Below are positions 1 through 8,739 of a stretch of 64,000 bases of DNA, piece by piece. The notes beneath the pieces were generated by a model. That model did no database searches, was not told where the DNA came from, and saw nothing but the letters and a program-made list of their open reading frames with translations. Within the stretch, counting starts at the first letter, position 1; each line of letters begins with the position of its first letter. The stretch is from Parvibaculum indicum. GTDB lineage: Bacteria; Pseudomonadota; Alphaproteobacteria; Parvibaculales; Parvibaculaceae. The stretch is taken from contig NZ_JAASQO010000001.1 of the NCBI RefSeq assembly GCF_011762095.1, positions 310,001 to 374,000 of the forward strand, in the 5' to 3' direction. Both the position numbers and the translations under genes were made by a program.

Positions 1-1
1 A

Positions 2-721
2 ACCCCCTTCGTCACCATATCGCTCGTCATTCTCGCCGCCGGCATCCCGTTGGTCTTTTTCGGCCGCGGCCTCGCCCCCCGCCTGACGGAACGGCCGAGC
101 CGGGGCCTTTTGAGCTTCGTGCTGGTGGCGCCCGCCGCCACGCTGGCCGGCCTCGTCTATGGCGCGACCGAGACGGATGTTTTCAACCTTCTTCCCGTTT
201 ATGCCGTGCGCATCGGCATGACGGAACAGTCGGCGGCCTTCGTCCTGTCGATCTTCGCGGCCGGCAATATCCTCTTCCAGATCCCCATCGGCTATTGGGC
301 CGACCGCACAGACCGGCGGCTCGTCCTTATGGTCTGCGCCGCCGTAGGCATGATCGGCGCTCTGGCCATTCCGGCCGTTTCCGGCTCGATCTGGACCTTC
401 GCACCGACGCTTTTCGTCTTTGGCGGCGTGGTGGTGGGCCTCTACACGGTGGGCCTCACCCTGCTGGGCGAGCGATTCCGGGGCGCGGACCTGGCCAGCG
501 CCAATGGCGCCTTCGTCATCATGTATTCGGTGGGCGCGCTCGCCGGGCCACCCGTTTCGGGTTATGCGATGGAGCTTTGGGACCCGCATGGCCTCGTCAT
601 CGCCATAGGGGGGATTTGCGGGCTTTATCTGCTGGTGGCGGGCTGGCGCTACTTCACCGGCCCGAAAGGCCCCGCCAACACCGGTTTTCCCGGCGAAACG
701 CCCGGAAAATCGGGCTCTTGA
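2..721 (+). CDS. MFS transporter, C-terminal part (5' end outside window)
   Basis: The reading frame is open from the first bases of the window, so the true start lies upstream. About 239 residues are visible, made almost entirely of hydrophobic helices separated by short basic loops. A short loop near position 300 carries the pattern G-Y-W-A-D-R-T-D-R-R, the cytoplasmic loop signature (GxxxDRxxRR-like) of the major facilitator superfamily. The visible part is the second half-bundle of a 12-helix permease. It probably exports or imports a small molecule; the substrate cannot be read from the sequence. The tail after the last helix is short and polar. It is co-oriented with rpmG, about 110 bases downstream. 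Confidence 0.85.
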   Translation, partial: TPFVTISLVILAAGIPLVFFGRGLAPRLTERPSRGLLSFVLVAPAATLAGLVYGATETDVFNLLPVYAVRIGMTEQSAAFVLSIFAAGNILFQIPIGYWADRTDRRLVLMVCAAVGMIGALAIPAVSGSIWTFAPTLFVFGGVVVGLYTVGLTLLGERFRGADLASANGAFVIMYSVGALAGPPVSGYAMELWDPHGLVIAIGGICGLYLLVAGWRYFTGPKGPANTGFPGETPGKSGS

Positions 722-829
722 CTTCGCAGGGCGCACGAGTAGTCTCCCGCCAACACGCACATCCTCAGATTGCGAGACGACCATCCGCGAGGGTCCCTAA
801 ACCCCGCGCAACCACAGGGATTTCGCGCC

Positions 830-997
830 ATGGCGAAGCCGACCACGATCAAGATCAAGCTCGAGAGCACGGCGGATACGGGCTACTTCTACGTTGCCAA
901 GAAGAACAGCCGCACGATGACCGAGAAGATGACGGTCCGCAAATACGACCCCATCGCTCGCAAGCATGTCGAGTTCAAAGAGACGAAAATCAAATAA
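830..997 (+). CDS. rpmG: 50S ribosomal protein L33
   Basis: This 55-residue basic protein starts [13 protein letters not shown] and ends in the lysine-rich KETKIK typical of L33 of the large ribosomal subunit. It lacks the paired CxxC zinc motifs, so it is the cysteine-free form. The ATG at 830 is chosen because it gives the family's usual length. An in-frame upstream start at 770 would add a leader with no family similarity. It stands alone, which is common for rpmG, and is followed within five bases by a strong hairpin terminator. Confidence 0.96.
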   Translation: MAKPTTIKIKLESTADTGYFYVAKKNSRTMTEKMTVRKYDPIARKHVEFKETKIK

Positions 998-1001
998 GAT
1001 C

Positions 1002-1026
1002 AGAGCAGGCCACGGCCTGCTCTTTT
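1002..1026 (+). terminator. Rho-independent terminator of rpmG
   Basis: A 10-base stem AGAGCAGGCC/GGCCTGCTCT is followed by a short T-rich run (TTTTC). It begins four bases after the rpmG stop codon. Confidence 0.85.
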
Positions 1027-1082
1027 CATATCCGCCCTCTTTCACGGTTTCCGAACCGACGAAAAATCGGCGCAGACACGAC

Positions 1083-1110
1083 AAAGGCCGGTCCCAGGGA
1101 CCGGCCTTTC
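1083..1110. terminator. Perfect hairpin, terminator-like in both directions
   Basis: A 13-base perfect inverted repeat (AAAGGCCGGTCCC and its complement) is separated by a single base. Each arm ends in T-rich sequence on its own strand (TTTCGTCATT rightward, TTTGTCGTGT leftward). rpmG already has its own terminator at 1002-1026, and pleD appears to have one at 1515-1532. This hairpin may therefore end a separate leftward transcript from the region 1111-1340. Confidence 0.6.
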
Positions 1111-1339
1111 GTCATTCCGCCTCTCAATGCCTCTTCGCCACCTCCACCGGGGGGGGTGGCCGGCCGGGAAATTATGCGGGTATCAGAGGAGGCCACTCCA
1201 CTACCACGCCCCGACCGGCCGTGCCCCGCGGACCCAGGAGATGCGGCGGACCTGAGCACCCCACGGGGACACGTTTCGTTGCCGTTCGTCTATCCGCCTC
1301 ACCCCCCAGCAAGGGCGGGAGACTGTGCGGCAACGAGAT
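1083..1339 (-). ncRNA. Candidate structured small RNA between rpmG and pleD
   Basis: No protein-coding frame in 1111-1526 looks real, but the sequence contains three consecutive long-range stems. They are 1276-1284 with 1328-1336 (9 bp perfect, enclosing 1294-1298 with 1314-1318), 1220-1227 with 1265-1273 (8 bp with one bulge), and 1153-1161 with 1191-1199 (9 positions, one wobble or mismatch). On the minus strand a promoter-like pair precedes it (TTGCAA at 1373-1368, TCTAAA at 1351-1346, spacing 16), and the hairpin at 1083-1110 ends it. The strand is inferred: stem three pairs slightly better on the plus strand. It matches no RNA family I recognise (not tmRNA, SRP RNA or RNase P). The remaining 1340-1514 is AT-rich and has no gene. 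Confidence 0.35.
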
Positions 1340-1514
1340 TCCGCGTTTAGAAAAAAATTACCATGTCTTGCAACAGGGATAAAGTGACACGATAAAGTCA
1401 AAGCCCAGAGGCTTGAAACATATTAAAAAATTAAGGTTAACAAACGGCCGCCCCACTTCATCCAATGCCTGAAGCGGCCAGATCTAAATGTCCATTTTCG
1501 GGACGAATCCGCGG

Positions 1515-1532
1515 AAAAATGCCTGCTCAGGC
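1515..1532 (-). terminator. Terminator-like hairpin overlapping the end of pleD
   Basis: On the minus strand a short GC-rich hairpin (GCCTGAGCAGGC) overlaps the pleD stop codon and is followed directly by ATTTTT. The stem is short, so it would be a weak terminator. Confidence 0.5.
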
Positions 1533-2900
1533 CGCCTGGGCGACAACCTTGTTGCGACCGCTGCGCTTGGCTTCGTAGAGGCAGTCATCGGCCCGGGACA
1601 GCAGGTCCGACGGGCTGTCACCGCCTCCGATCGTGGTCGAAAGACCGATCGATACCGTCACATCGAGCACGGTTGCGTCATCGTCGAGAGCGAAAGGCCG
1701 CGACGCGATGCAGACCCTCAGCCGCTCCGCCACCACTTTGGCGAAATCCGCATCCGTATCGGGCATCACGACAACGAATTCCTCGCCGCCCAGCCGGCAG
1801 CACAGATCCACGCCACGGACATTGTGAGCGATCCGCTGGGCGAACTCCCGCAGCACGGCGTCGCCCGCCGGATGCCCATAGGTGTCGTTGACCGCCTTGA
1901 AGTGATCGATGTCGAAGATCAGCAGGGAAACCTGCTTGCCGGTATGCGCGGCGTCACCGACGAGCGATTCCAGATGGCCTTCCATATATCGCCGATTGTG
2001 AAGCCCGGTCAGCGGGTCGGTCACCGCCTGTTCCATGCCCTGCTGGAACCTGTCGCGCAGGAAGTCCTGATAGCGCTTGCGGCGAAGCTGCGAGCGGCAA
2101 CGGGCCAGAAGCTCGTTCCGCTCCACCGGACGGACCAGATAGTCGTTCACGCCCATATCCAGCGCTCGGACGAGCCGCGCGGTATCGCCTTCCTCGACGA
2201 TAGCCAGAATCGGCGTCTGTCGCGTCGCCTCCAGCGAGCGGAGCTGCGAGCACAGGCGAAGCCCGTCATGCTGCTCAAGCGTGAGGCTCACGATATACAT
2301 GTCGAAATTGCCGTTGCCGGCCAGCTCGATCAACTCGTCCGGGGTTTCCGACACCATGACGGTATGTTCCGAGGAGAGCGTGTCGGTGATGCGCCGCAAG
2401 GAGGACGGCCTGTCGTCGATAACGAGGAATCGGCCCGGCTCCTTCAGGAGCATCTCCGCCCCTTCCCTGGCGGTGAAAGCGCCGATGCGCTGGCCCGTCG
2501 CATCGCGCAGACGCAACTCGTCGGTCACCATTTTCAGGCGAACGAGGCTGCGCACACGCGCAAAGAGCGCCAGGTCGTTGACCGGCTTGGTCAGGAAATC
2601 GTCGGCCCCTGCCTCCAGCCCCTGGACACGGTCCTTGGGCTGGTCGAGCGCGGTGACCATGATGACGGGAATATGTTCGGTCTCGGAGGAGGATTTGAGC
2701 CTGCGGCAGACCTCGAACCCGTCCATGCCCGGCATCATCACATCGAGAAGGATGATGTCCGGCTGGCATTCCTTCACGGCCTCCAGGGCTTCCGGCCCGG
2801 AACTGGCGGCGAACACTTCGAAATATTCGCCCGTCAGCTTCGCGTCGAGAAGCTTCAGGTTCGCCGGAATATCGTCGACTATCAGTATGCGGGCCGTCAC
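1527..2900 (-). CDS. pleD: Response regulator diguanylate cyclase PleD
   Basis: This 457-residue protein has three domains: a receiver (about 1-125), a second receiver-like domain (about 155-275) and a GGDEF domain (about 290-457). The first receiver keeps the acidic pair D9/D10, the phospho-acceptor D53 and K105. In the second, the acceptor position is a serine (about S205), so it is a degenerate adaptor as in Caulobacter PleD. The cyclase motif is GGEEF (371-375), preceded by an RxxD product-inhibition site (R362 to D365). The protein should make c-di-GMP on phosphorylation. The start is GTG, matching the family's N-terminus. It lies 9 bases after divK, so the two are probably co-transcribed; in relatives both are controlled by the PleC/DivJ kinases during polar development. 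Confidence 0.96.
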   Translation of the reverse strand: MTARILIVDDIPANLKLLDAKLTGEYFEVFAASSGPEALEAVKECQPDIILLDVMMPGMDGFEVCRRLKSSSETEHIPVIMVTALDQPKDRVQGLEAGADDFLTKPVNDLALFARVRSLVRLKMVTDELRLRDATGQRIGAFTAREGAEMLLKEPGRFLVIDDRPSSLRRITDTLSSEHTVMVSETPDELIELAGNGNFDMYIVSLTLEQHDGLRLCSQLRSLEATRQTPILAIVEEGDTARLVRALDMGVNDYLVRPVERNELLARCRSQLRRKRYQDFLRDRFQQGMEQAVTDPLTGLHNRRYMEGHLESLVGDAAHTGKQVSLLIFDIDHFKAVNDTYGHPAGDAVLREFAQRIAHNVRGVDLCCRLGGEEFVVVMPDTDADFAKVVAERLRVCIASRPFALDDDATVLDVTVSIGLSTTIGGGDSPSDLLSRADDCLYEAKRSGRNKVVAQAA

Positions 2901-2909
2901 AAGCTCACC

Positions 2910-3275
2910 TCAGCCGAGGAACCGTTTAACCGTCTCCAGAAACTGGGTCACGGAAATGGGTTTGGAGATATAGGCCTCGCACCCACCCTCACGGATCTTT
3001 TCTTCATCGCCCTTCATCGCAAACGCTGTAACGGCAACGACGGGTATCGCTCTGAGACTGTCGTCTTCCTTGATCCACTTCGTGACCTCGAGTCCGGAAA
3101 CTTCCGGAAGCTGGATGTCCATCAGAATCAGGTCCGGACGGTTTTCCCTGGCGATTTCGAGGGCCTCGATACCGTCTCGCGTCTGCAGCGTCTCGTAGCC
3201 GTGGGCATCCAGCAAATCGTGAAAGAGCTTCATGTTAAGCTCATTGTCTTCCACGATCAGGACTTTCTTCGACAT
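2910..3275 (-). CDS. divK: Single-domain response regulator DivK
   Basis: This 121-residue stand-alone receiver domain is almost identical in pattern to Caulobacter DivK, beginning [18 protein letters not shown]. The acidic pair (E9/D10), the phospho-acceptor D53 in [10 protein letters not shown]83 and K105 in the YISKP loop are all present. DivK is the essential cell-fate regulator that controls CtrA activity through DivL and CckA. The ATG at 3275 is preferred over an in-frame start three codons upstream because it matches the family N-terminus. It is the first gene of a divK-pleD operon. A CtrA-like half-site pair lies about 100 bases upstream. Confidence 0.97.
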   Translation of the reverse strand: MSKKVLIVEDNELNMKLFHDLLDAHGYETLQTRDGIEALEIARENRPDLILMDIQLPEVSGLEVTKWIKEDDSLRAIPVVAVTAFAMKGDEEKIREGGCEAYISKPISVTQFLETVKRFLG

Positions 3276-3373
3276 AGCGTCCATCGCTCCGAAACTCCAA
3301 TTTACCTCGAAACCGGCGAGGGGTATCCCCGCGATTCACTGGCAGGATCAGCCCGATAGTGCCCCCGACATCC

Positions 3374-3388
3374 TTAACCAACTCTTTA
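3374..3388. promoter_or_regulatory. Imperfect CtrA-like box upstream of divK
   Basis: TTAA-N7-TTTA, one base off the TTAA-N7-TTAA core of CtrA boxes, lies in the roughly 310-base divergent region between divK and the DUF3572 gene. A GANTC methylation site (GAATC, 3399-3403) is nearby. In Caulobacter divK is CtrA-regulated, which makes the position plausible, but a one-mismatch match to an AT-rich motif is weak by itself. The rest of 3276-3584 holds nothing else that I can identify. Confidence 0.3.
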
Positions 3389-3584
3389 TCAATGGCCGGA
3401 ATCGGGGAAAAACCGCGCTTGTTGCCTCCAGAGCCCCCATATTCGCAATTCACGCTAAACTCGAGATTAATGCGAGCGGTCTTTCTCGCTCAAAATGCAA
3501 AAAACAACTGCGCAAGGACCGGTCTCCCGGAGATCTGCGACGGAAAATCGGGATTCGGTTGAGGTTTCCCGAGGGAGAAGAACA

Positions 3585-3863
3585 TTGAAACGCGACCGCG
3601 CGGAAACGATCGCCATCAAGGCGCTCACCTTCATGGCGCACGATCAGGATTTGATGGGCGCCTTTCTGGCTCAGTCCGGCCTCTCGCCGGACGAATTGCG
3701 CGAGCGCCTGAACGAGCCGGGCTTTCTCATCGGCGTCCTCGACTTCCTGCTGATGGAAGACGAGCGCGTGCTGGCGTTCTGCGCCGCCGAGGGGCTGTCG
3801 CCCGAAACCCCGCTGGCCGCCCGCCATGCCCTGCCCGGCGGCGAACACGTGAACTGGACGTAA
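3585..3863 (+). CDS. DUF3572 family protein
   Basis: This 92-residue acidic, probably cytosolic protein with helical character matches the DUF3572 pattern: RAETIAIKALTFMA near the start, then a run of Leu-rich helices including SPDELRERL and VLDFLLMEDERVLAFC. The function of the family is unknown. The TTG at 3585 is chosen because a GGGAG ribosome binding site lies about 8 bases upstream and because similarity begins there; the open frame extends further upstream without recognisable content. It sits 8 bases before the HAD hydrolase gene, so they are likely co-expressed. Confidence 0.75.
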   Translation: MKRDRAETIAIKALTFMAHDQDLMGAFLAQSGLSPDELRERLNEPGFLIGVLDFLLMEDERVLAFCAAEGLSPETPLAARHALPGGEHVNWT

Positions 3864-3871
3864 AGCCCCGC

Positions 3872-4555
3872 ATGACATCGCCCGATCCGCTTGCCCTTCA
3901 CGAAAGCGTCCCCGCGCAGCTCGACGAGTTGACGCTGGAACGCGGCCGCCCCCTCATCGTCACCGATTGCGACGAGGTGCTGGTGGCCTTCCTGAAAGGG
4001 CTGGAGCGCTATCTGGAGGCGAACGACCTCTGGATCGACCTTCAAAGCTTCGCCCTTTCCGGCAATATCAAGCATCGCGGCACGAACGAACCCGTGCCGC
4101 CGAAAGAGATGCCGGCCCTGCTCGAACGCTTCTTCGACACCGAAACCCACCGGCTGGAAGCGGTCGAAGGCGCCGCCGAGGCCCTTTCCGGTCTGTCGAA
4201 GCGGGCACAGGTGGTGGTGCTGTCCAACCTGCCCCTGACGCAACGCCGCGCCAGGATCGACAATCTGGCCGCGCAGGGCCTCGACTATCCCGTCATCGCC
4301 AATCAGGGCCTGAAGGGCGGTCCGGTCCGCAGGCTGGCCGAACTGGTGGAGGCGCCGGTCTTCTTTCTCGATGACCTGCCGCCCAACATCTCCTCCGTGG
4401 CAGAGGCACATGAACCTTCGTACCGCATTCACTTCATCGCGGATGAACGGCTGGCGAAACTGCTGGGCCCGGCAAAGGACAGCCATTTCCACACCACCGA
4501 CTGGAACAAGGCAAAAGCCTTCATCGAAGAGAAGCTGGCCGCGGAAGGCTTCTGA
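3872..4555 (+). CDS. HAD superfamily hydrolase
   Basis: This 227-residue cytosolic protein has the haloacid dehalogenase catalytic motif DCDEV (D32 and D34) near the N-terminus. It also has a motif II segment VVVLSNLP, and a late FFLDDLPP motif with the paired aspartates that bind magnesium. The spacing fits a small phosphatase with an alpha-helical cap between motifs I and II. The substrate cannot be predicted. It follows the DUF3572 gene by 8 bases and is followed by the ROK kinase gene 61 bases later, so a sugar-phosphate role is possible but only an inference from position. Confidence 0.75.
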   Translation: MTSPDPLALHESVPAQLDELTLERGRPLIVTDCDEVLVAFLKGLERYLEANDLWIDLQSFALSGNIKHRGTNEPVPPKEMPALLERFFDTETHRLEAVEGAAEALSGLSKRAQVVVLSNLPLTQRRARIDNLAAQGLDYPVIANQGLKGGPVRRLAELVEAPVFFLDDLPPNISSVAEAHEPSYRIHFIADERLAKLLGPAKDSHFHTTDWNKAKAFIEEKLAAEGF

Positions 4556-4616
4556 CGGGGCGACCGGACCGCTATTCTGCCCTTTGCAAACGACAACCGG
4601 ATTTTGAGTCTCCGCC

Positions 4617-5525
4617 ATGCGGATCGGCATCGACCTCGGAGGAACGAAGATCGAAGGCATCGTTCTCGATGCCGGGGGGAATGTGCGCGCAAGACAGCGT
4701 ATCCCCTCCCCGCGCGGCGACTATGACGACACGCTGAACGCCATTCGCGGCATGGTGGCGCATCTCGAAACCGATTGCGGCGAGCGCTGCTCCGTCGGCA
4801 TCGGTATGCCGGGCGCCATCTCGCCCGCCAGCGGACTGGTCAAGAACGCCAACTCGACATGGCTCATCGGCCATCCCTTCGCAACCGATCTGGAAGACCG
4901 GCTGGGCCGGGAGGTTCGCCTTGCCAACGATGCCGATTGCTTTGCACTCTCCGAGGCAAAGGACGGCGCAGGCTCAGGCTGCCGCACCGTGTTCGGCGTC
5001 ATCATCGGAACCGGAACGGGCGGCGGCATCGTGCATGACGGCCAGCTTCTCTCCGGCCCCAATGCGATTGCCGGAGAATGGGGACACAATCCCCTGCCCT
5101 GGCCCCGCGAAGAGGAATTGCCCGGCCCTGACTGCTATTGCGGCAAGCAGGGCTGCATCGAAACATGGACGAGCGGCCCCGGCCTTTCCGCCGCCTTCGC
5201 GCGGGATACGGGCCGCGACGCCACGGCGGAGGAAATCGCCCGCGCCGCGCAGGCAGGCGACCCGAAAGCCGCCGACGCAATCCGCCGCTATGCCGACCGC
5301 CTTGCCCGCGCCCTGGCATCGGTCGTCAATATCCTCGATCCCGACATGGTGGTGCTGGGCGGCGGCATGTCGAATATCGCAGCCCTCTACACGCTGCTGC
5401 CCGACCTTCTCCCCTCTTACGTCTTTTCCGACACGGTGCGTACACGGATAGAACGTCACCGTCATGGAGACGCCTCGGGCGTGCGCGGCGCGGCATGGCT
5501 CTGGCCGGAAAGGCAGACACCATGA
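4617..5525 (+). CDS. ROK family sugar kinase (fructokinase or N-acetylglucosamine kinase-like)
   Basis: This 302-residue protein begins [14 protein letters not shown], the ATP phosphate-1 motif of ROK kinases. The sugar-binding signature includes GIIG-like and [10 protein letters not shown] segments. The zinc-binding loop follows as a histidine (GH) and [10 protein letters not shown], with cysteines spaced as in the family. The C-terminal half has the adenosine motif VVLGGGMSN. It should phosphorylate a hexose such as fructose, mannose or N-acetylglucosamine in the cytosol; the family does not settle which. Its stop codon overlaps the dinB start (ATGA). Confidence 0.88.
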   Translation: MRIGIDLGGTKIEGIVLDAGGNVRARQRIPSPRGDYDDTLNAIRGMVAHLETDCGERCSVGIGMPGAISPASGLVKNANSTWLIGHPFATDLEDRLGREVRLANDADCFALSEAKDGAGSGCRTVFGVIIGTGTGGGIVHDGQLLSGPNAIAGEWGHNPLPWPREEELPGPDCYCGKQGCIETWTSGPGLSAAFARDTGRDATAEEIARAAQAGDPKAADAIRRYADRLARALASVVNILDPDMVVLGGGMSNIAALYTLLPDLLPSYVFSDTVRTRIERHRHGDASGVRGAAWLWPERQTP

Positions 5526-6817
5526 CCGAAAAGACAGAAGAAGGAGAAGAAGACCGGACACCCGGCTTTTGCCGCGACTGCTTCACGCGCCTCACGGGCC
5601 GCGTCGCCCGCTGCCCGGCCTGCAAACGCCCGCGCCTCGTCTGGCACGACGAAATCGACAGCCTCGCCATCGCGCATATGGATTGCGACGCCTTCTACGC
5701 ATCGGTGGAGAAGCGCGACAATCCCGATTTGCGCGACAAGCCGCTCATCATCGGCGGGGGGACGCGCGGCGTCGTTTCCACCGCCTGCTACATTGCGCGT
5801 ATTCGCGGCGTTCGTTCCGCCATGCCCATGTTCAAGGCCAAAGCCCTTTGCCCCGATGCCGTGGTGATGAAACCCGACATGACGAAATATGCGGCCGTCG
5901 CCAAAGAGGTCCGCGCGTTGATGCGCGATCTGACGCCGCTGGTGGAGCCGGTATCCATCGACGAGGCCTTTCTCGACCTTTCCGGCACCGAACGCCTGCA
6001 TCATGCAAGCCCGGCGATCAGCGCCGCGAAGCTGGTGAAACGGATCGAAACCGATATCGGCATCACCGCCTCGATCGGCCTCAGCCACAACAAGTTCCTC
6101 GCCAAGATGGCCTCCGACCTCGACAAGCCGCGCGGCTTTTCCGTGATCGGCAAGGCGGAAACCATCGCCTTCCTCGCCGAAAGACCCGTCTCCATGATCT
6201 GGGGCGTGGGAAAATCGCTGAACGCGAAACTCGCCGCGCAAGGGATCACCCATATCGGCCAGCTTCAGCATATGGATGAAAACGACCTGATGGCCCGCTA
6301 CGGCGTCATGGGCCGCAGGCTCTGGCGGCTGGCGCGCGGGCAGGATGCGCGCATCGTCGAGCCCTCGCATGAAACCAAAAGCATCTCCACCGAGATCACG
6401 TTCCCGACCGACATTTCATCGCGCGCCGAACTCGACCGCACATTGTGGAAACTCTGCGAGAAAGTATCCGCGCGCGCCAAGGAGGCCGGCCTTGCCGGAT
6501 CGACCATCGTCCTGAAGCTCAAGACCGGCGACTTCAAGACACGCACCCGCAACCAGACGCTGCACGATCCTACCCAGCTTGCCGACCGCATCTACCGTAC
6601 GGCCTCGCCCATGCTGGTGCGCGAAGCGGACGGCACCCCGTTCCGCCTCATCGGCGTCGGCATTTCCCAACTCACCGACGGCGATCTGGCCGACCCGCCC
6701 GACATGCTCGACCCCGGCTCCATGCGACGCGCAGACGCCGAACGCGCCATGGACAGGCTGCGTGCCAAATTCGGCAAGGACGCCATCATCTCCGGGCGGA
6801 CGCTGCCGAAGAAATAG
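5522..6817 (+). CDS. dinB: DNA polymerase IV (Y-family) with N-terminal zinc-ribbon-like extension
   Basis: This 431-residue translesion polymerase starts at the ATG that overlaps the kinase stop (ATGA). Residues 1-45 form an extension with C17-x2-C20 and C31-x2-C34, a likely zinc ribbon not present in E. coli DinB. The palm follows with the catalytic [11 protein letters not shown] (about 53-63) and [11 protein letters not shown]. Helix-hairpin-helix ([11 protein letters not shown]) and little-finger domains come next. I see no obvious C-terminal sliding-clamp pentapeptide. It copies damaged DNA with low fidelity. Its placement after a sugar kinase looks incidental, apart from translational coupling. 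Confidence 0.93.
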   Translation: MTEKTEEGEEDRTPGFCRDCFTRLTGRVARCPACKRPRLVWHDEIDSLAIAHMDCDAFYASVEKRDNPDLRDKPLIIGGGTRGVVSTACYIARIRGVRSAMPMFKAKALCPDAVVMKPDMTKYAAVAKEVRALMRDLTPLVEPVSIDEAFLDLSGTERLHHASPAISAAKLVKRIETDIGITASIGLSHNKFLAKMASDLDKPRGFSVIGKAETIAFLAERPVSMIWGVGKSLNAKLAAQGITHIGQLQHMDENDLMARYGVMGRRLWRLARGQDARIVEPSHETKSISTEITFPTDISSRAELDRTLWKLCEKVSARAKEAGLAGSTIVLKLKTGDFKTRTRNQTLHDPTQLADRIYRTASPMLVREADGTPFRLIGVGISQLTDGDLADPPDMLDPGSMRRADAERAMDRLRAKFGKDAIISGRTLPKK

Positions 6818-6818
6818 G

Positions 6819-7646
6819 TCAGCAGCTCCCTGCCGGGAAATATTCCAGCCCCACCAGATGACCGGCAAGCGACATATCCGGATAGTCCAGTTCGAGCCTC
6901 GTCACGACGCCATTGGGATAGAGACGGAAAACCATCTGGAATTCGGGCTCGCTGTCGCCCGGCCCATCCTCGAAATAGGAGACCCGTACCGGCCAGGCCT
7001 TCATCCCCGTCAGTTGCTTGCCGGCCTGCGCATTGACGATCTTGACCCGACGGGCCTCCTTGCCGGGCTGAACGGGTTCGCCGATGAACGCGGAGGAAAG
7101 CGTCGCATTATCCTCCGCCCCGTCGAACACTTTCTGCGCAACGATCTTTTCGCCCGCCTGCGCCGCCTCGATCAGCGCGATATTCGCCGCGGCGGGAAAC
7201 AGCACCGCGCCGGAAAGCGGCACGGACGGCTCCCCGTCAATGGCAATCATGGCCGTGTCCGCCGCCGGATCGCTGTCGACGCGCCCGCTTACCTTTTCCG
7301 AACGCTGTCCGTTGAAATAGGTGAGGCGCTCATAGCGAAAGCTCTTGCCGTCAAGCGCTTCCCAGGTGCTGAGGCGGACATCGTTACGCGAAAGACTTTC
7401 CTCGGAACGCATATCGGTGACCACCCGCTGGAGCGAGGTGTAACCGTCGCAGGACGGGCCGCCACGCCACTCCACGACCATGCGCCCGGAAACATTGGCG
7501 ATATCGCTCATCGAATCCGCCTTCAGCAGCGAAAGGTCGTAGATCGCCCTGTGCATCTGCAGCGGCGCGGCCCCCGCCCCAGGGCTCAGGCCGGCAAAGC
7601 CCGCAACGACAAGGGCGGCGGCGAAAAGAAGGCGTTTCACATACAT
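6819..7646 (-). CDS. eipB: Cell envelope integrity protein EipB (DUF1849)
   Basis: This 275-residue exported protein begins with a clear signal peptide (MYVKRLLFAAALVVAGFAG, cleavage near AGA-AP). The mature region matches DUF1849 (EipB), a periplasmic beta-spiral protein needed for envelope integrity in Brucella. Two cysteines are positioned as in EipB's disulfide: C66 in PSCDGY, and the last residue C275. The ATG at 7646 is chosen for the signal peptide; the frame stays open far upstream without similarity. It converges with dinB with one base between the two stop codons. Confidence 0.88.
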   Translation of the reverse strand: MYVKRLLFAAALVVAGFAGLSPGAGAAPLQMHRAIYDLSLLKADSMSDIANVSGRMVVEWRGGPSCDGYTSLQRVVTDMRSEESLSRNDVRLSTWEALDGKSFRYERLTYFNGQRSEKVSGRVDSDPAADTAMIAIDGEPSVPLSGAVLFPAAANIALIEAAQAGEKIVAQKVFDGAEDNATLSSAFIGEPVQPGKEARRVKIVNAQAGKQLTGMKAWPVRVSYFEDGPGDSEPEFQMVFRLYPNGVVTRLELDYPDMSLAGHLVGLEYFPAGSC

Positions 7647-7739
7647 GAATCTCGATCCCGAAAGAGCCCGGGGCCTTGCCCCGGCGCGGCCTGAGAGCCT
7701 ACACCAATCATCTATGGTTTGCAGATCGCGGATGGAACA

Positions 7740-8705
7740 ATGGCTCGCCCGACAATCCTCATCACCCGGAAATGGCCCGAGCAGGCGCAAGCCCGCGCCT
7801 CCGATACCTATGAACTCCGTCTCAATGAAGACGACCGGCTGATAACGACGGCGGAGCTTGTCGAGGCCGCCCGGGGCTGCGACGCCCTGTTGCCCACGGT
7901 AACCGACAGGCTCGACGCCGCCGCCATCGACGCCCTGCCCGCTTCGGTAAAGATCATCGCCACCGCCTCGGTCGGCTACGACCATATCGACGTTGCCGCC
8001 GCGCAAGCGCGCGGCATCGCGGTGACCAACACGCCGGACGCACTGACGGAGGCGACGGCCGAAATCGCCATCCTGCTGATGCTGGGCGCGGCGCGCGGCG
8101 CCTCTTCGGCGGAACGCATGCTGAGAGAGGGAGAATGGAAAAGCTGGTCGCCCACCGGCATGCTGGGCATCGAGGTCAGCGGCAAACGCATGGCGATTCT
8201 TGGCATGGGCCGCATCGGCCAATCGGTGGCGCGCAAGGCACGTGCCTTCGGTATGGAAATCCACTACCACAATCGCCATGCGCTCGATGAGAGCGAGGCC
8301 GAGGGCGCCATCTACCATGAAACGCCGGACACGCTTTTCGGGGTGGCGGATGTGCTGTCGATCAACTGCGCCTCGACGCCCGAAACCCGGGGGCTGGTGA
8401 ACGCCGCGCGCCTCGCCTTGCTGCCGGACGATGCCGTGCTGGTGAACACCGCGCGCGGCGACATTGTGGACGACGATGCACTGATCGCCGGGCTGAAGGC
8501 GGGACGGCCCGCCGCCGCCGGGCTCGACGTTTTCAACAACGAGCCGGCCTTCCACAAAGGGTATCTGGACCTTCCCAATGCGTTCCTGCTGCCTCATCTC
8601 GGCAGTGCGACGCTCAGCACCCGAACGGCCATGGCCGAACGCGCACTCGACAATCTCGACGCCTTCTTCAAGGGAGAAAGGCCGGGCGATCTCGTGACCG
8701 CCTGA
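7740..8705 (+). CDS. D-2-hydroxyacid dehydrogenase (glyoxylate/hydroxypyruvate reductase-like)
   Basis: This 321-residue NAD(P)-dependent oxidoreductase has an N-terminal substrate domain, an inserted Rossmann domain with LGMGRIGQSVARKA, and the catalytic triad regions of the family: Arg in NTARGDIV, Glu near NNEP, and His in LLPHLGSATL. It most resembles glyoxylate reductase or D-glycerate dehydrogenase, which reduce glyoxylate or hydroxypyruvate in the cytosol. The ATG at 7740 (MARPTILITRKWP) is chosen over an in-frame TTG at 7719 because it matches the family's start. It is transcribed divergently from eipB. Confidence 0.88.
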   Translation: MARPTILITRKWPEQAQARASDTYELRLNEDDRLITTAELVEAARGCDALLPTVTDRLDAAAIDALPASVKIIATASVGYDHIDVAAAQARGIAVTNTPDALTEATAEIAILLMLGAARGASSAERMLREGEWKSWSPTGMLGIEVSGKRMAILGMGRIGQSVARKARAFGMEIHYHNRHALDESEAEGAIYHETPDTLFGVADVLSINCASTPETRGLVNAARLALLPDDAVLVNTARGDIVDDDALIAGLKAGRPAAAGLDVFNNEPAFHKGYLDLPNAFLLPHLGSATLSTRTAMAERALDNLDAFFKGERPGDLVTA

Positions 8706-8739
8706 CGGGCAGAAAGATCGTCCGGCCTTTGTATCGGGT

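Noticed and set aside
1423-1441. A cluster of TTAA repeats before the AT-rich end of the rpmG-pleD spacer
   Set aside because: The spacings are 4, 2 and 10 bases, never the seven that a CtrA box needs.
1111-1526. tmRNA, RNase P RNA, SRP RNA or 6S RNA in the rpmG-pleD spacer
   Set aside because: None of the conserved sequence blocks of these RNAs is present; the structure was kept only as an unknown candidate.
1488-3359. A long plus-strand open frame opposite pleD and divK
   Set aside because: Its translation has no family pattern and mirrors two certain genes on the other strand; GC-rich codons commonly leave antisense frames open.
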